Source: Stemphylium vesicarium
Lineage: Eukaryota > Ascomycota > Dothideomycetes > Pleosporales > Pleosporaceae
Length of the DNA: 64,000 bases
Direction of reading: 5' to 3'
Assembly (NCBI GenBank): GCA_004380135.1
Contig: QXCR01000043.1
Location: 124,001-188,000 of the forward strand
In this document: positions 11,175 through 22,126 of the stretch, in pieces
Layout of the letters: each line of letters begins with the position of its first letter
How positions within the stretch are numbered: the stretch's first letter is position 1
Program-made: the position numbers and the translations under genes
Notes under the pieces: generated by a model
What the model saw: the letters and a program-made list of their open reading frames with translations, nothing else
Told to the model about the DNA's origin: nothing
Database searches by the model: none

Positions 11175-13966
11175 CTAGTCAGTCATCTCAGCACTCCTGG
11201 TAACCTCCTCCTTCATCTCCCTTCCCTTGCGAGCCAACAGGTTGAGCGCGCTACCAGCAAGCACGAAACCACACTGATCTTGCGATAGAGTGTGCTTCGT
11301 CTTAACTACCTTCTCGCTGCCATCCTTCTTCCTAAGAACCAGCTCGACTTCTCCCATGCCACCGCTCCTCAGCACATCCAGCAGTCCCCTGGTAGCGACT
11401 TGATCACAGGCTTCAAAGGCATCGTAGTCGGTCTCGTTGGCAAAGGTGAGGGGAACGATACCTTGCTTCTTGAGGTTGGTCTCGTGAATTCGGGCAAAGG
11501 ACTTGGCGAGAATAATGCGGCCACCGAGGTAACGCGGCTGTAGGGCAGCATGTTCACGGGCAGAACCCTCACCGTAGTTATGCTCTGCTACAACAAGCCA
11601 CTCGACGCCTTGGTCGCGCCACCTCTTGGCTAGTTCAGGAATACCGGATGTCTTGCCATCGACGTCGTACGCAACATTGACCTCATCTGTTTGCGCATTG
11701 ACGGCACCAATGAGTGTGTTTTCAGAAATGTTGGGCAAATGACCCTTGTACTTGAGCCACGGGCCAGCGGCGGAAATGGTGTCTGTTGTGCATTGTCCTT
11801 TGACCTTGTAGAGTACTCGTAGGCTTGAGAATTCGGAGTCAGGGAATGCCGGGAAGGGGTCGAGAAGTGCTAGACGGCTGGAGGTAGGTGATACAATGAC
11901 ATCGACGCTGGGGTCGGGTACACCTGGCGTGGGCATGAAGTCTGGGTTGCCATCTGCGAATCCTGCAGACGGAAGGTCGGAACCCTTGGGTGGCGCAAAC
12001 CTGAAAGGCTCTCCGGATGGCGTAGGGATGCTGTCAGTCATGGGGTTGAAGGTCGTAGCACCTGAATACGACATGGCGGTGATGAGCTCAGGGGATGCGA
12101 GGAAGTTCATCGTCGCGCGGTTACCGTCGTTGCGACCGGGGAAGTTGCGGTTGTAGGAGGTGAGGATAGCGTTAGATTCACCCTTCTTGACGTCGTCGGT
12201 GCGCTTCCACTGCCCAATACAAGGTATTCGAGGATGTCAGTACTAGGAACTCATTCAGAGTGTTGAGAAAACTTACCCACAAGCGTTGGCCAGAACGGTA
12301 CCTCCAGCCGAGGTGAATGTAGAGAGTGTGTCATCACGCTCCAGGGTTGCTCGAATCTGCTCACTGCCTGGTGTAATGAAGAAGTCCACCTTGGGCTTAA
12401 GTCCAGCGGCAGATGCCTGTTTCACAATCTCCTCTGATCGGGTCATGTCCTGGTAAGAACTATTGGTGCAGCTGCCAATTAGGCCTGCACCAAAAGTTTG
12501 GGGCCATCCCTTTTCTTCTACTACAGACTTGAACTTGGAGAGTGGCGTGGATAGGTCAGGGGTGAAAGGTCCGTTGATATGCGGTTCGAGTTCTGAGAGG
12601 TTGACTTCGATTACTTTGTCGTAAACAGCTTCGGGGTCCGCGCGTAAGAGGTTTTGCTGCATTGGTGACTGTGCGATCTTGGCTGCTGCATCGGCAATAG
12701 GTCCACGGTGTGTCGCTTGTAGGTAAGGAACGTGTGCGGGGGAAAAGGGGAAGAGGGAGGTAGTTGCGCCGACTTCAGCGCCCATGTTACTACCTTTGTC
12801 AGCATTGATCGCATTTCATGACTTAGTTAAGAACTTACCAGATAGTCGCCATACCAGTGCAGCTCAAAGATTGCACACCAGGCCCAAAGTACTCGATGAT
12901 GAAACCAGTACCACCCTGAACATACGTAAGCCTGGAGTACTTCACGGTAATCAACGTGACACACATACCCGGACTGTGAGCTGGCCAGCCAAATTCAAGA
13001 TGACATCCTTGGGAGATGCCCATCCACTGAGTTCTCCGGTAAGCTTCACACCCAGGACCTTCGGCGCCTTGAGCTCCCATGGGGCATCTACTAGAGCGTC
13101 TACTGCGTCCGCACCTCCTACACCGATTGTAATCGATCCCAAACCACCCGCGTTCGGTGAGTGGCTGTCGGTTCCCAGAATCATCACACCTGGCGCACTG
13201 TAGTTCTCCAGCACGGTTTGATGGATGATACCAGCGCCCGGTGGCCAGAATTCAATACCGTACTTCTTTGCAGCTGACTCCAGGAAGTTGAAGATCTCGC
13301 TGTTACCCGCGATAGAGTGTGGAAGGTCTGTGTCGGCACCTTTCTCTCCCTATCATATACGTCAGCATTATCACCCTTGTATGCGTCCAGGAGATGCAAT
13401 GGCACTACTGACGACAATCAAGTGGTCGCAGTGTATACTCGCAGGAACCGCTGTACTCGGCAGTCCGCAGCTCATAAATTGCAACAGGGCCATCTGGGCA
13501 CTAGCATCCTGCATAGCCACACGATCAGGCTTCAACTTCAAGTTTGCCTGGCCGCGAACATCTCTTCCGCCATTTGTGTTGCTCATGAGCGACTCTTCCG
13601 GGCTCTCAAGATGCGAATACAGGATCTTCTCGGCCAGCGTCAATTTTCGCGAGGAGCCTAGTACGCGCCGGACTTCCTCAAGCCGGGAGAGCAGTTTGGC
13701 GTACGGCGGGGTGCGCGAGGCGACATCGACATTGCGGGCGGTAGGCGGGTCGTGGGTTGTGGCGAGACATCTTCGAGGTTGTAGGGTCGATTGGCGGAGG
13801 GAGGGAAGGAGATGAGGCTTTGGGAGGGTTTTGGTCAGCAGCGTTCTGGTACATTGGATAACTTTCAGCACAGAGGCAAGTATGACTGTCAAAAGTTCTT
13901 GTGCTTCAATTGCACTCTTCCATGGCTCATCTACAACAGAGTTTGGTTTCTTTACTCACCCTGCAT
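11175..13966 (-). CDS. Mitochondrial aconitase paralog (Aco2/AcoB-like), splice-site lesion
   Basis: 4Fe-4S hydro-lyase of the aconitase superfamily. Divergence from housekeeping Aco1 (for example [20 protein letters not shown] and [20 protein letters not shown]) suggests the second fungal type, linked in yeast to homocitrate dehydration for lysine synthesis. Preferred model: complement(join(11175..12225,12277..12789,12839..12915,12969..13349,13413..13861,13960..13966)), about 825 residues. Introns are 49-63 nt except the first (98 nt). The three cysteine ligands fall in LIGSCTNSS and ANACGPCIGQW. The substrate-binding [16 protein letters not shown] is intact. The intron at 12226-12276 has a perfect donor and branch point but ends in AT, not AG. 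Splicing there is the only way to rebuild ACGPCIGQW. The first exon is uncertain: ATGs at 13966, 13992 and 14004 are all possible before a GTGAGT donor at 13959. The presequence-like [20 protein letters not shown] supports mitochondrial import. Confidence 0.82.
12226..12276 (-). other. Aconitase intron with non-canonical 3' end (GT...AT)
   Basis: Read on the minus strand, the 51-nt interval begins GTAAGT, carries the branch-point-like TACTGAC, and ends CTCGAAT immediately before A-CCT-TGT (Pro-Cys). Exon phases on both sides fit exactly (GG + A gives Gly). Position 12226 is T on the minus strand where G would make a normal AAG acceptor. Retention gives TAA directly after TGT-GGG. Use of the next AG (12211) removes the Cys-bearing PCIGQ and shifts frame. 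Confidence 0.75.
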
Positions 13967-14638
13967 TTGGCTGCTTGGCCAGCACGGAACATTTGCGACC
14001 GCATCTTGGAGCGCGTCTGGTGGCGGCAATACGATGGGGGAAAGTCAAAGGCGCATCCGCACAAATTATCCCCAGCGACATCGCTCCGCGTCTCGGTACC
14101 GGGACTAGGGTCAGGCACGCGAGCGTTGATGGCGCCGCTGTGGAGAAACCCTACAATTTCTACCCAATCAGAACGTGGGTGGAAGTCATCACCAAAAGCC
14201 AGTCCTGGGGAAGATAATAATGTTTGTTTGGAGTGGCATTCATCGTTTTTGATCTTCCCCTCAATTGTACTAGACACTGGACAGAATGCCAAACTACAGT
14301 TGTATACGGTTGACTTTGAACAAACAGAGAAACTGATGCGTGCAAGACCTAATATCAAGGAAACATTCACAATATTATTACACCATCAATCGAGTTACAA
14401 GGCATTGAAATTGGTATCCTAGCTAAATACTGACTCCATACCAACGCATACTGTACCCAACCACCAACACAAAGACGTGGCTTTATGGCGAAACGGGCCG
14501 AAGCGGCAGAGAAAATTCTTGCAACTTGATAACCCATACCATGAGTCGATACGAGAAGACGTGTTCGAACTGTGCTCAATCAATCAAGTCAAGTTGAATG
14601 GCTGTCGTAAGTGTGAGATCATAGTCGTTGCTTGACAC
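13967..14638. promoter_or_regulatory. Upstream region of the aconitase gene
   Basis: It should hold the aconitase promoter and 5' leader plus the 3' region of the KH-domain gene. Alternative aconitase start codons lie at 13990-13992 and 14002-14004. No other gene is supported. Confidence 0.4.
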
Positions 14639-16679
14639 TTACAAGCCGGGCGGTGGAGGAACCTAATTTAACGTCAGTCGAAATCGGCTAGCACTGATAG
14701 GGTGTACATACCGCGTCGTAGTTAGAAGGCGATGCAGCAGGCGGAGGTGGTGGCGGAGCACCATAACCAGAAGCAGGCTCTGAAGGTGGCGGTGGAGGTG
14801 GTACAGCAGCACCGGCCCCCGGAGCAGGCGACTGTGTTTGCCCATAGCCGGCCTGGCCATAGTAAGCGGCATACTGTTGCTGCTGCATCGCGAGATAGGT
14901 CTGGTAGCCACCGTATGCGGCATACGGATCCTGGTCAGGATTTTGCTGGTAATACGCAATCCAAGCTTGTGCGGCGTTGGCATCAAAGGCTTGGTTGTTC
15001 GCGTCGGCGGTTGGCGTTGCAGCAACTGGAGACATCATAGACTCCTGAGCACCGTAACCATTGTTGCCTCCTTGTCCACCATGTCCGCCGTAACCGCCAT
15101 AGCCGCCGCCGCCGCCACCACCACCACCGCCGCCGCCTCCATATCCGTAGCTCTGGCTTCTGTCTCGGTCGCCGCGGTCGCCGTATCCTGGTCTGCCTCC
15201 CGAGTAGCCGTCTCGATCGCCATATCGGTTTGGCGGTGGTCGCTCCTTGTAAGCATGGTAATCTGCCTTTACCTTGTCGAGAAGCTCTTCGCAGAGCTGC
15301 TTTGCTTGGGCTACGCCTTCGGGACGAGGACCGCTGTGTCTTGTCAGCATGGGAAACAGCAAGAACATGGTCATACGTACGCAATGTGGAGGTACATGGG
15401 CTCATCGCTCTCCTGGCCGCTGTTGGGCTCCATGAAACCTGAACCACGGCCCTTGATTTGTACCTTGCAGCTCGTCTCCTGCTGGATGAACTTGACATTG
15501 TCGCCACCGCGACCGACAACCTGTGCTCGCAAGTTAAAGCCACTGATAGGCTCGAGACCTACAGAGATCTTCTCTTCGGGCCACTTGCGCTGGGACTGGT
15601 TAGCGATTTGATAGCTGGGCTAGAAGGAGTGCGACGCACCCGACCGAACTCGTCACGCTCAAAGTTTTCGGGCTCGCGACGGCGGAACCGGCGCTCATCT
15701 ACTAGATTAGGGAGATCTTCTTTCTTCATCTCTTCAATCAACTCTACAGCCTTGTCCAGGCCTTCCTTGGAAGTACTAGTGATGCGAAGATACAAGGGCG
15801 GGTTCTGCAGCCAGGGTCAGCCTTCTTGCTGTAAGATAGAATCGCGGCGACTTACAGCAGCAGTAGCCATGTTCTTGTCAGGATAGTATTCTCCACGAGT
15901 GGTGACATCTTGCATGTATAAGCAGGCATTCTAAAAGTTAACAGTTATACTCGGGGTTTGCGTACCGGCGCCAGTCTCGTCTTTGATCTAGATGTCACAT
16001 GGAGGTTAGCATTTGATAAACGGGGGTGGGGTGCTAGAAGATCAAGTAAGCTCTGACTCCCAATACAGAGAGATGCGCAAACAGAGTCCGACTCCCGCCA
16101 TACGACACAGATGGCAAAGCGCAGTGCCGCAGGGCAGGAGAAGGAATGATCCTAGAAGATCAGTGAACAGCAAAAACAGTTATTTACCCTCTTTTGTGTA
16201 GCTCCTTTGGTCAGTGTGTAACGATTACGGAGATCATTGATTTCAATGTCCTTGATGTAGTCACCATCCTGCTGGTATGTCTCGTTGCTGATGGCCGCAG
16301 CAGAGTTGGACGTGGGCGACTTGGCGACTGGAGGAGTAGGCGCCTGGGTGGGGTCAGCAACGGGTGTGGGTGAAGGGGTTTCAGGCCGACGTACAGAGCG
16401 AATGGGCGGCACATCGACATGCTGGATGCCCTTCTTCGCCTGGATCTGCGCGTTGATCCTCGCAGCCGCCGCCGCCGCCGCTGCAGCAGCCTTGTTCTTC
16501 AAGCCGGCAGACGCGGGGCTGTCTGTGCCTTCACGAGCAATTGGGCTGCGAGCGCGATGCGACTCGGATTCCCTTCGCGACGGCGACCTGGAGCGGCGGT
16601 CCGTGTCGAAACGCGAGCGTGCAGGGCGCTCGGGTTCATCGCTATCAAAGCGCGATCGTGGGCGGCGTTCTTCAGACAT
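14639..16679 (-). CDS. Tandem KH-domain RNA-binding protein (KHDC4/BLOM7-like)
   Basis: Predicted nuclear RNA-binding protein; animal relatives act in pre-mRNA splicing. The model is complement(join(14639..14662,14712..15333,15381..15589,15640..15804,15856..15908,15966..15987,16188..16679)), 528 residues, seven exons. Introns are 47-57 nt except a 200-nt first intron, and exon 2 is only 22 nt. All phases close. Residues 1-60 are RS-like (SRSPSRRESESHRARSP), then a poly-Ala tract. KH1 starts near 133 (DIEINDLRNRYTLTKGATQK). KH2 has the GRGG loop (FNLRAQVVGRGGDNVKFIQQ). The C-terminus is Arg/Gly/Tyr-rich with a glycine run, a Gln/Tyr-rich segment (QQQYAAYYGQAGYGQ) and proline runs, a composition prone to condensate formation. 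The last 24-nt exon adds VPPPPGL. Promoter region shared with ILV6. Confidence 0.88.
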
Positions 16680-16983
16680 GGTGCGGCTCTTTCCTAGGAA
16701 TAGTTGCGGCGTTGCAGGTCGAGGTCGAGACTGAGATTCGTTGTCGAAGATGAATCAACGTTAGGCTGGCTGGCAGGCGCAGTTCGCTTACTTAGCGTGC
16801 CGCGGTTGAACCTGCCCAGGTGCCCGGGCCTGTCTAATCGTCGCTTCTCCGACAATCGGCCGGGGACTCGATTTCACTTTCTGGGGCATCTTCACCTGCA
16901 CTTGTCGCCCTCATCCACCTGCACCCCCAGCGGCCACCCAGTACACAGTCGCCAATCGCATTCGCTGTGACTGCCCGCCCAGA
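16680..16983. promoter_or_regulatory. Short bidirectional promoter, KH gene / ILV6
   Basis: Only 304 bp separate two divergent start codons, so both promoters and 5' leaders overlap here. A pyrimidine-rich tract precedes ILV6. I see no perfect TGACTCA (Gcn4/CpcA) site, although TGACTG is present next to the ILV6 start. Confidence 0.5.
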
Positions 16984-18010
16984 ATGGCCTCCAGACAAGC
17001 AGTACTGCCCCTGCGCAGTTTGCTCCGCAGGCAATGCGCCAGCGCCCTCCGCACCCAACAACGGGCATCCAGCTCCTCGTCCACACAGGCTCTGGCCTAC
17101 AAGGCCCTGCACCGCCGCATTGCGCCGCTCCCTACCGAGGACCGCCCTCCTGCCTGGTCTGCGCCGGCTGCCGTCAGCAACATCCTCTACGAAACCCCGC
17201 TCCCTTCCCAGGCGCCGCCAAAGAGTCACATCCTCAACTGCTTGGTCCAGAACGAGCCCGGTGTGCTGTCTCGAGTGTCAGGTATCTTGGCTGCCCGTGG
17301 ATTCAACATTGACAGTTTGGTTGTCTGTAATACCGAGGTAGATGACCTGTCTCGTATGACAATCGTGCTGCAAGGCCAGGATGGTGTTGTAGAGCAGGCC
17401 CGCCGCCAATTGGAGGACCTGGTGCCCGTCTGGGCTGTGCTCGACTACACCCAGTCACCCCTCGTCCAGCGCGAGCTGCTGCTTGCCAAGGTCTCGATTC
17501 TCGGTCCCGAATACTTTGAGGAGCTACTTGCTCACCACCGGGAGATGGCCCAGCCGCCTGAGATGGAGGAATACGAGAACGAGAGCATGTCGGAGGATGA
17601 GCGGAATGCCGCGGCACACGAGGCTGCTCGTGAATCTTTGAGGAAGGACTACCATCCCACAAACCTGCCCGTCAGTCAGGCACTTCGCCACAAGCACGAG
17701 CATCTGCGCGCCATCACTTTCATGACTCATCAGTTCGGTGGAAAGGTGCTCGACATCAGCACCAACAACTGCATAGTAGAGGTTTCAGCCAAGCCTACCA
17801 GGATCGACTCATACATGAAGCTTATTGCCCCCTTCGGTATCCTCGAGTCGGCAAGGACTGGTAAGTGGCCTAACAGCCGACACAGAGACGTACACTAACG
17901 GTTAAATAGGACTGATGGCTCTACCCCGCTCGCCGCTCCACAGCAGCGCCGAAGTAGAGGAGATGGAGGCACAAGACGTTGTCGACAACAGCTTGCTCCC
18001 CCCCGGTTAA
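16984..18010 (+). CDS. ILV6: Acetolactate synthase regulatory (small) subunit, mitochondrial
   Basis: Regulatory partner of acetohydroxyacid synthase (Ilv2) in valine/isoleucine synthesis; it confers valine feedback inhibition. The model is join(16984..17860,17910..18010), 325 residues. The 49-nt intron (GTAAGT...AAATAG) adds the conserved tail LMALPRSPLHSSAEVEEMEA. The N-terminus is an Arg/Ser-rich presequence (LPLRSLLRRQCASALRTQQR). The first ACT domain spans about 80-155 (NEPGVLSRVSGILAARGFNI). The second regulatory domain includes FMTHQFGGKVLDISTNNCIV and PFGILESARTG. An acidic insert (MEEYENESMSEDERN) lies between them, as in other fungal Ilv6. Length and motifs are complete. Confidence 0.95.
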
Positions 18011-18478
18011 GCATTGATAATGGAGATTAAGTTTGTTCAGTGTCAACATATGCGGGCGTTTGATGTACGTGTACAGTATGGCGTTCTCCAGAGGAATTGA
18101 CATTGTCTTCAGTGTGACAACCGTTGACACATTGGATTGTGCATTGCCTTTTTGATATGCTTTGTTTGACCTTGTCAACCCACCGTGACCATGATACCGA
18201 TAACAAAAACTCTTGAATAAAAACCCTCTTCCTAGGCATGAAGCAGTCTCATGAGTGAGCGAACTATTGCCGTGAAAAATTGCCGTCGCACAGCCTCGCA
18301 AGGCCGCACCATGAGTAGCAATCCGAAACTAGCGTCCATTAGTCTGTAACACCACGAAAACATCTGCCCAGCCGGGGTATACACGAGAACATCGGGCCGA
18401 CATTTTTAACTCATATACACCAATCCGCCACCGTAACGTGCACAACACTCCAGATTTCTCGAGCAAGAGAATACAACA
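18011..18478. other. Intergenic
   Basis: It contains the ILV6 3' region and the promoter of the GNAT gene. No coding region or recognisable element. Confidence 0.4.
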
Positions 18479-19333
18479 ATGTTAGACATCCCGATCCCGG
18501 CTGGTCTCCAAGAAGACACACTCGAGCACACCGTTGAGATTCTAGCAAAGCAATTCAAAGACGATGCGTTCCAGCGATATATCCTCCTGGATGAGTTGAA
18601 GAAGAGCGGGAAAAGAGATATCGAGACGGAGTTTAATACAGCCGTGTTTGACTTTGTGGTCAGGGGGATGGTTAAGGGAGGTGCGAGATGCATTACTGTT
18701 GAGAAGAGCGGTGTTACTAGTGTGTGGTAGGTACAGCATATGTATGGAAATTTTGTTTTGATTGAGGATGGAATGGGCATTTCTTGTTTGTTTCCTCTAA
18801 GAAAAGATCAGTCTTTCTGGTTGATTATGGAGATAAGGACATGATGAAAGAATCCAAAGACAACCCATCGCGATAGAAGGCATAAAAAAGAGTAGACAAG
18901 AAAGATACTAATCCCGTGATATAGGGAACTGACCCCCACAACATCAGCTTACACGCCCTCCCCACACGACCCCCCAGCCGTAATAGAACTCAACGCCCTC
19001 GCCCACGCAGCACGGAAACCGCATATTTCCCCGCAAACCACACACGTCCTGCACCTCGTCTTGCTCGCAAACGACCGCTCACACCCTTCCAACGACCCCG
19101 TGCGCAACTCAAAGGTGAGTCATGTGATCCGCCCAGTGCTGAGCATGGCGCAGGAGAAAGGATGGCCAGCGGTGCTGGAGGCGACGTCAGCGCGGAGTAG
19201 GGATGTTTATCGCCATTTGGGGTTTGATGTTTTGGAAGAGGTTACAGTGGGGAGGGGTAGAGTTGATGCTGAAGGGAGGAGGAGGGAGGGGGGTGAGGGG
19301 TGTGTGTTGTGGGTTATGATGAAGGGGTGTTGA
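18479..19333 (+). CDS. GNAT-family N-acetyltransferase
   Basis: Predicted acetyl-CoA-dependent N-acetyltransferase; the acceptor is unknown. The model is join(18479..18726,18925..19333), 218 residues. The 198-nt intron starts GTAGGT, has ACTAAT near its 3' end, stops at ATAG and rebuilds TSVWELTPTTS. Exon 1 has the N-terminal helices (EDTLEHTVEILAKQFKDD) and a hydrophobic strand. Exon 2 has strand beta-4 (THVLHLVLLANDRS) followed by the acetyl-CoA segment region and SARSRDVYRHLGFDVLEEVT, the typical helix plus GF motif of fungal GNATs. The canonical Q/RxxGxG/A loop is replaced by NSKVSHVIRPVLSMAQEKGW, so the cofactor loop is atypical. The C-terminal loop is rich in Gly/Arg/Glu. Confidence 0.75.
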
Positions 19334-20126
19334 TGATGGGGACGGGAATGAAGATGAAAAGAGGGGAGAGCCGCGTTGAATCTATGCATCATAGACTTTC
19401 TTATCGCTGGGCATGTGGACGGGCTGCATAGATGGCGGTATTACGTGTTTGTTGATCACTTCTGTGCGCTGGAGGTGCAGATGCGGTTGAGCTGTGGTTA
19501 AGCTACGATTGAGCTTCGTAAGTGGACGGGAAATAGTCGAGTGAATGGTTGTCTTGGACGTTTGTCTATCACTTCCGCTGTATAGGTGCGGTCAGGGTGT
19601 CTGAGTGGACGGAAAACGGTTTGAGATAAGACGTGTAGACGTCTTTGCTTTTGGCCTCTTGAGCCAAGTAGTAGGGAATAGCGACTGCAGAGGAGAGGCT
19701 GCATAGCGGTGTAGTGTATAGGTTAGATCTCCGATATCGTGCATGTCGAAGCGCACATGTGAATTGAACTGGATAGGGGTGTGTCTTCCAAGTGATCGTC
19801 GAACTTCCAACTGTTGCATTGTAAGCAGTGCAAAGCTCTTTCTTCTTGCCACCACTAGGACCACTGGATTTAGTATCGTCTATTACAAATACTAAATCGT
19901 ACCTCGGCATTGTACAATGTGCGAACTTCCTATCCAAGTACGAAGACAATCGCAACTGTTTTTCTGGACCACTGCATCCTACTGTGAGAAGCGAGCCCCA
20001 CCAACCTCAACTTTGAGTCGATCGAAAGAAATTCGGTGGATATACTGCCGGAAGTACAGGCTGAATCTCAGTCATGGAATTACTCGTACTTGTAACGTTG
20101 ACAGCGAGTCCAAACCACACAGAGCA

Positions 20127-20136
20127 CCCACGTGGG
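20127..20136. promoter_or_regulatory. CCCACGTGGG palindrome (E-box)
   Basis: A perfect 10-bp palindrome containing CACGTG. Fungal Pho4/NUC-1 factors bind CACGTG, and SPX/VTC genes are phosphate-regulated. It lies 2 kb from the SPX start, so the link is weak. Confidence 0.2.
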
Positions 20137-21526
20137 CGGCATTCGCCTCGCGAGTGGAAGCTCTGTGACCCGATGGTGCGGCCGCGACTGCAGGCGCCAT
20201 GTCATAGGTACATATCCTTGTCACCCCTGTTCGTTACAGGTGGCACCATTATAGGCAGGTGAGCACGCGACTTGAAGGATCCCGAACTCGCATGCAGGTG
20301 TATGCAGCCCATTAGCCTGTCAGGTTGAGACAAGCAATGCCAATGTGGCTGGCGAATGCCGTAGCCCGTGGAACTCGGCCACTCCTATGTATGCTCCGAG
20401 GACCTGGGATATGTAGATATTTCGTCTCGAAGAAAGACATGTGAATAGAAGAAAAATTTACAGGTACAGGTACTCTTGCCGTCTTGAGGCTGGACCCCTC
20501 TGCAAACGGAAGGTTCTGGGAGGAGGAGCTCCGCTTCTGGTTACGAGGCCTAGAGCATTTGACTCGACTTTCCCCATCGTATGGGGGACAAAGAGTCGTG
20601 TTGCTCCACGGCTCTGTGGACTCTTTGATCAAAAAGTTACCGCGGCTCAGCGGGTTTGCGGGCCATGGGCAGCGAGGTCCACTTCAGCTTTGGATCGAGA
20701 CCCTGCGACGGGCGGGCGGCGGCTGCAGATGTTTCGTGGGGCTCGTGAGAAAATGTTCCTCCTGTGAATTTTTACGTCTCTGTGAAGAGCGGAGTATGTA
20801 CACTTGTCGTTGGATGCATCCGGATTGAGCCTGGAATTATTTTTTGTATACCATGGCATACAGTCAGAGGTCCTCTTCCGTGACATATTCTGGGTCTGGA
20901 ATATTGCGCAAAGGGATCTTCCAGTGGCATCTTGTTTCCGCTTCCGCCCCACAACAGGCAAGTGGGGATGTTCGTTACGCGCATGCGATACAGCGTCCTT
21001 GCCTCGATGCAAGCTTTTCTGCTCCATTTTTCTCCAGATGTAGACATCGTCCAATCAATCAAGAGGAGTGACATTCTGTTGTCGAGTCGCATCTGGCAAT
21101 GCATCCCGTTGTCCTGATACTGTGGATTAACTGCAACGGGCAGCGATGTGTGAGGCTTCGATTCGACATTCGACATGCAGAGGACCGTTGAGATTGTGCA
21201 GCAGATGCCGATTGCCGCTGCTCAACGGCAGATTGTGATACGGCTCAGCCACGCCACAAGCTTATTCAGTCAATGGGTGAATTGTTTCCGTCCGTGGAGA
21301 TGTCGAATGGCGAAGACGCCTAGACCCCCGGTAGTGCTGGGCTATGCCAGCTGAGAAGAATGCAGAGTGAGAGGGTCCCCATCGGATGTTTTGTCGCGGT
21401 TGAGAGCCAGGAACAAGGCTTTCGAGCGCGGATGTATGCTTCCCCCGTCTCGTTACGATGGCAGCATGGTGTTGAATGGGTACCCAGTCGGCTAGCTGTT
21501 CTGTCACCAGCAACGGCATATCCTTG

Positions 21527-21532
21527 CACGTG
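21527..21532. promoter_or_regulatory. CACGTG (E-box), about 0.6 kb upstream of the SPX gene
   Basis: CACGTG within GCACGTGC. A Pho4/NUC-1-like site is possible; one such hexamer is expected by chance every few kilobases. Confidence 0.22.
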
Positions 21533-22126
21533 CATGAACAAGGATGGCGGAGGACAGGCAAGGATGCGAATAGCGTGAACCGGGCTGCGGAGCCTGCCCA
21601 GGTGCCCAGTTGCTATATGGGGCCCGCTGCTGGCCGATGTCATTTCCTTCCAAGGTTGGTTATCGCATGCATGCAGTCACTCACTCAGTCACTCACAGTC
21701 CTTACTGCCTTTCATAAGCGCGCTGTTACCGTCTGTTTGTACATTAGGGCACTTGTGTTGTACAAACATTATATAAACCCTAATCTTCCGGCTATAGCTG
21801 CAAAAGTCCGACCCAAGGCCTTGGCTCAGCAGCGGGAACTTTGCGAAGTCACGATATTATTATCGCATTCCAGTTAAGCCGCACGGTAAGCAGTCCGTTT
21901 GGCGTTCTTTCTCGGTCATTCAACGGTCCAACGGCCCAATTGCTGTTTTGAATGCGGAAGGCTTACGATGGCATTCTCAATGGCCCCGACGTTAGGCTAT
22001 CGTAGTCCTGTTATCTAACGGCTGACAGGTCGCACCGCTCGCTTCCTGTGACGCAACATCTCGAGTCGCAGACCGCTCCCCCCCATTGAACGTCCCCCGA
22101 CGCCCATATTCGCGGACTTGGTTGGC

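Larger units (their letters stand above)
19334..22126. other. Gene-poor intergenic region (2.8 kb)
   Basis: I find no open frame with protein-like composition, no transposon remnant and no tRNA. The right end must hold the promoter of the SPX gene. A small (TCAC)n-like run occurs near 21678-21702. Two CACGTG elements are annotated separately. Confidence 0.45.

Noticed and set aside
14838..15611. Long plus-strand frame (257 codons) opposite the KH-domain gene
   Set aside because: Antisense shadow of the glycine/proline-rich exon; composition (Val/Ala/Ser runs) mirrors that low complexity.
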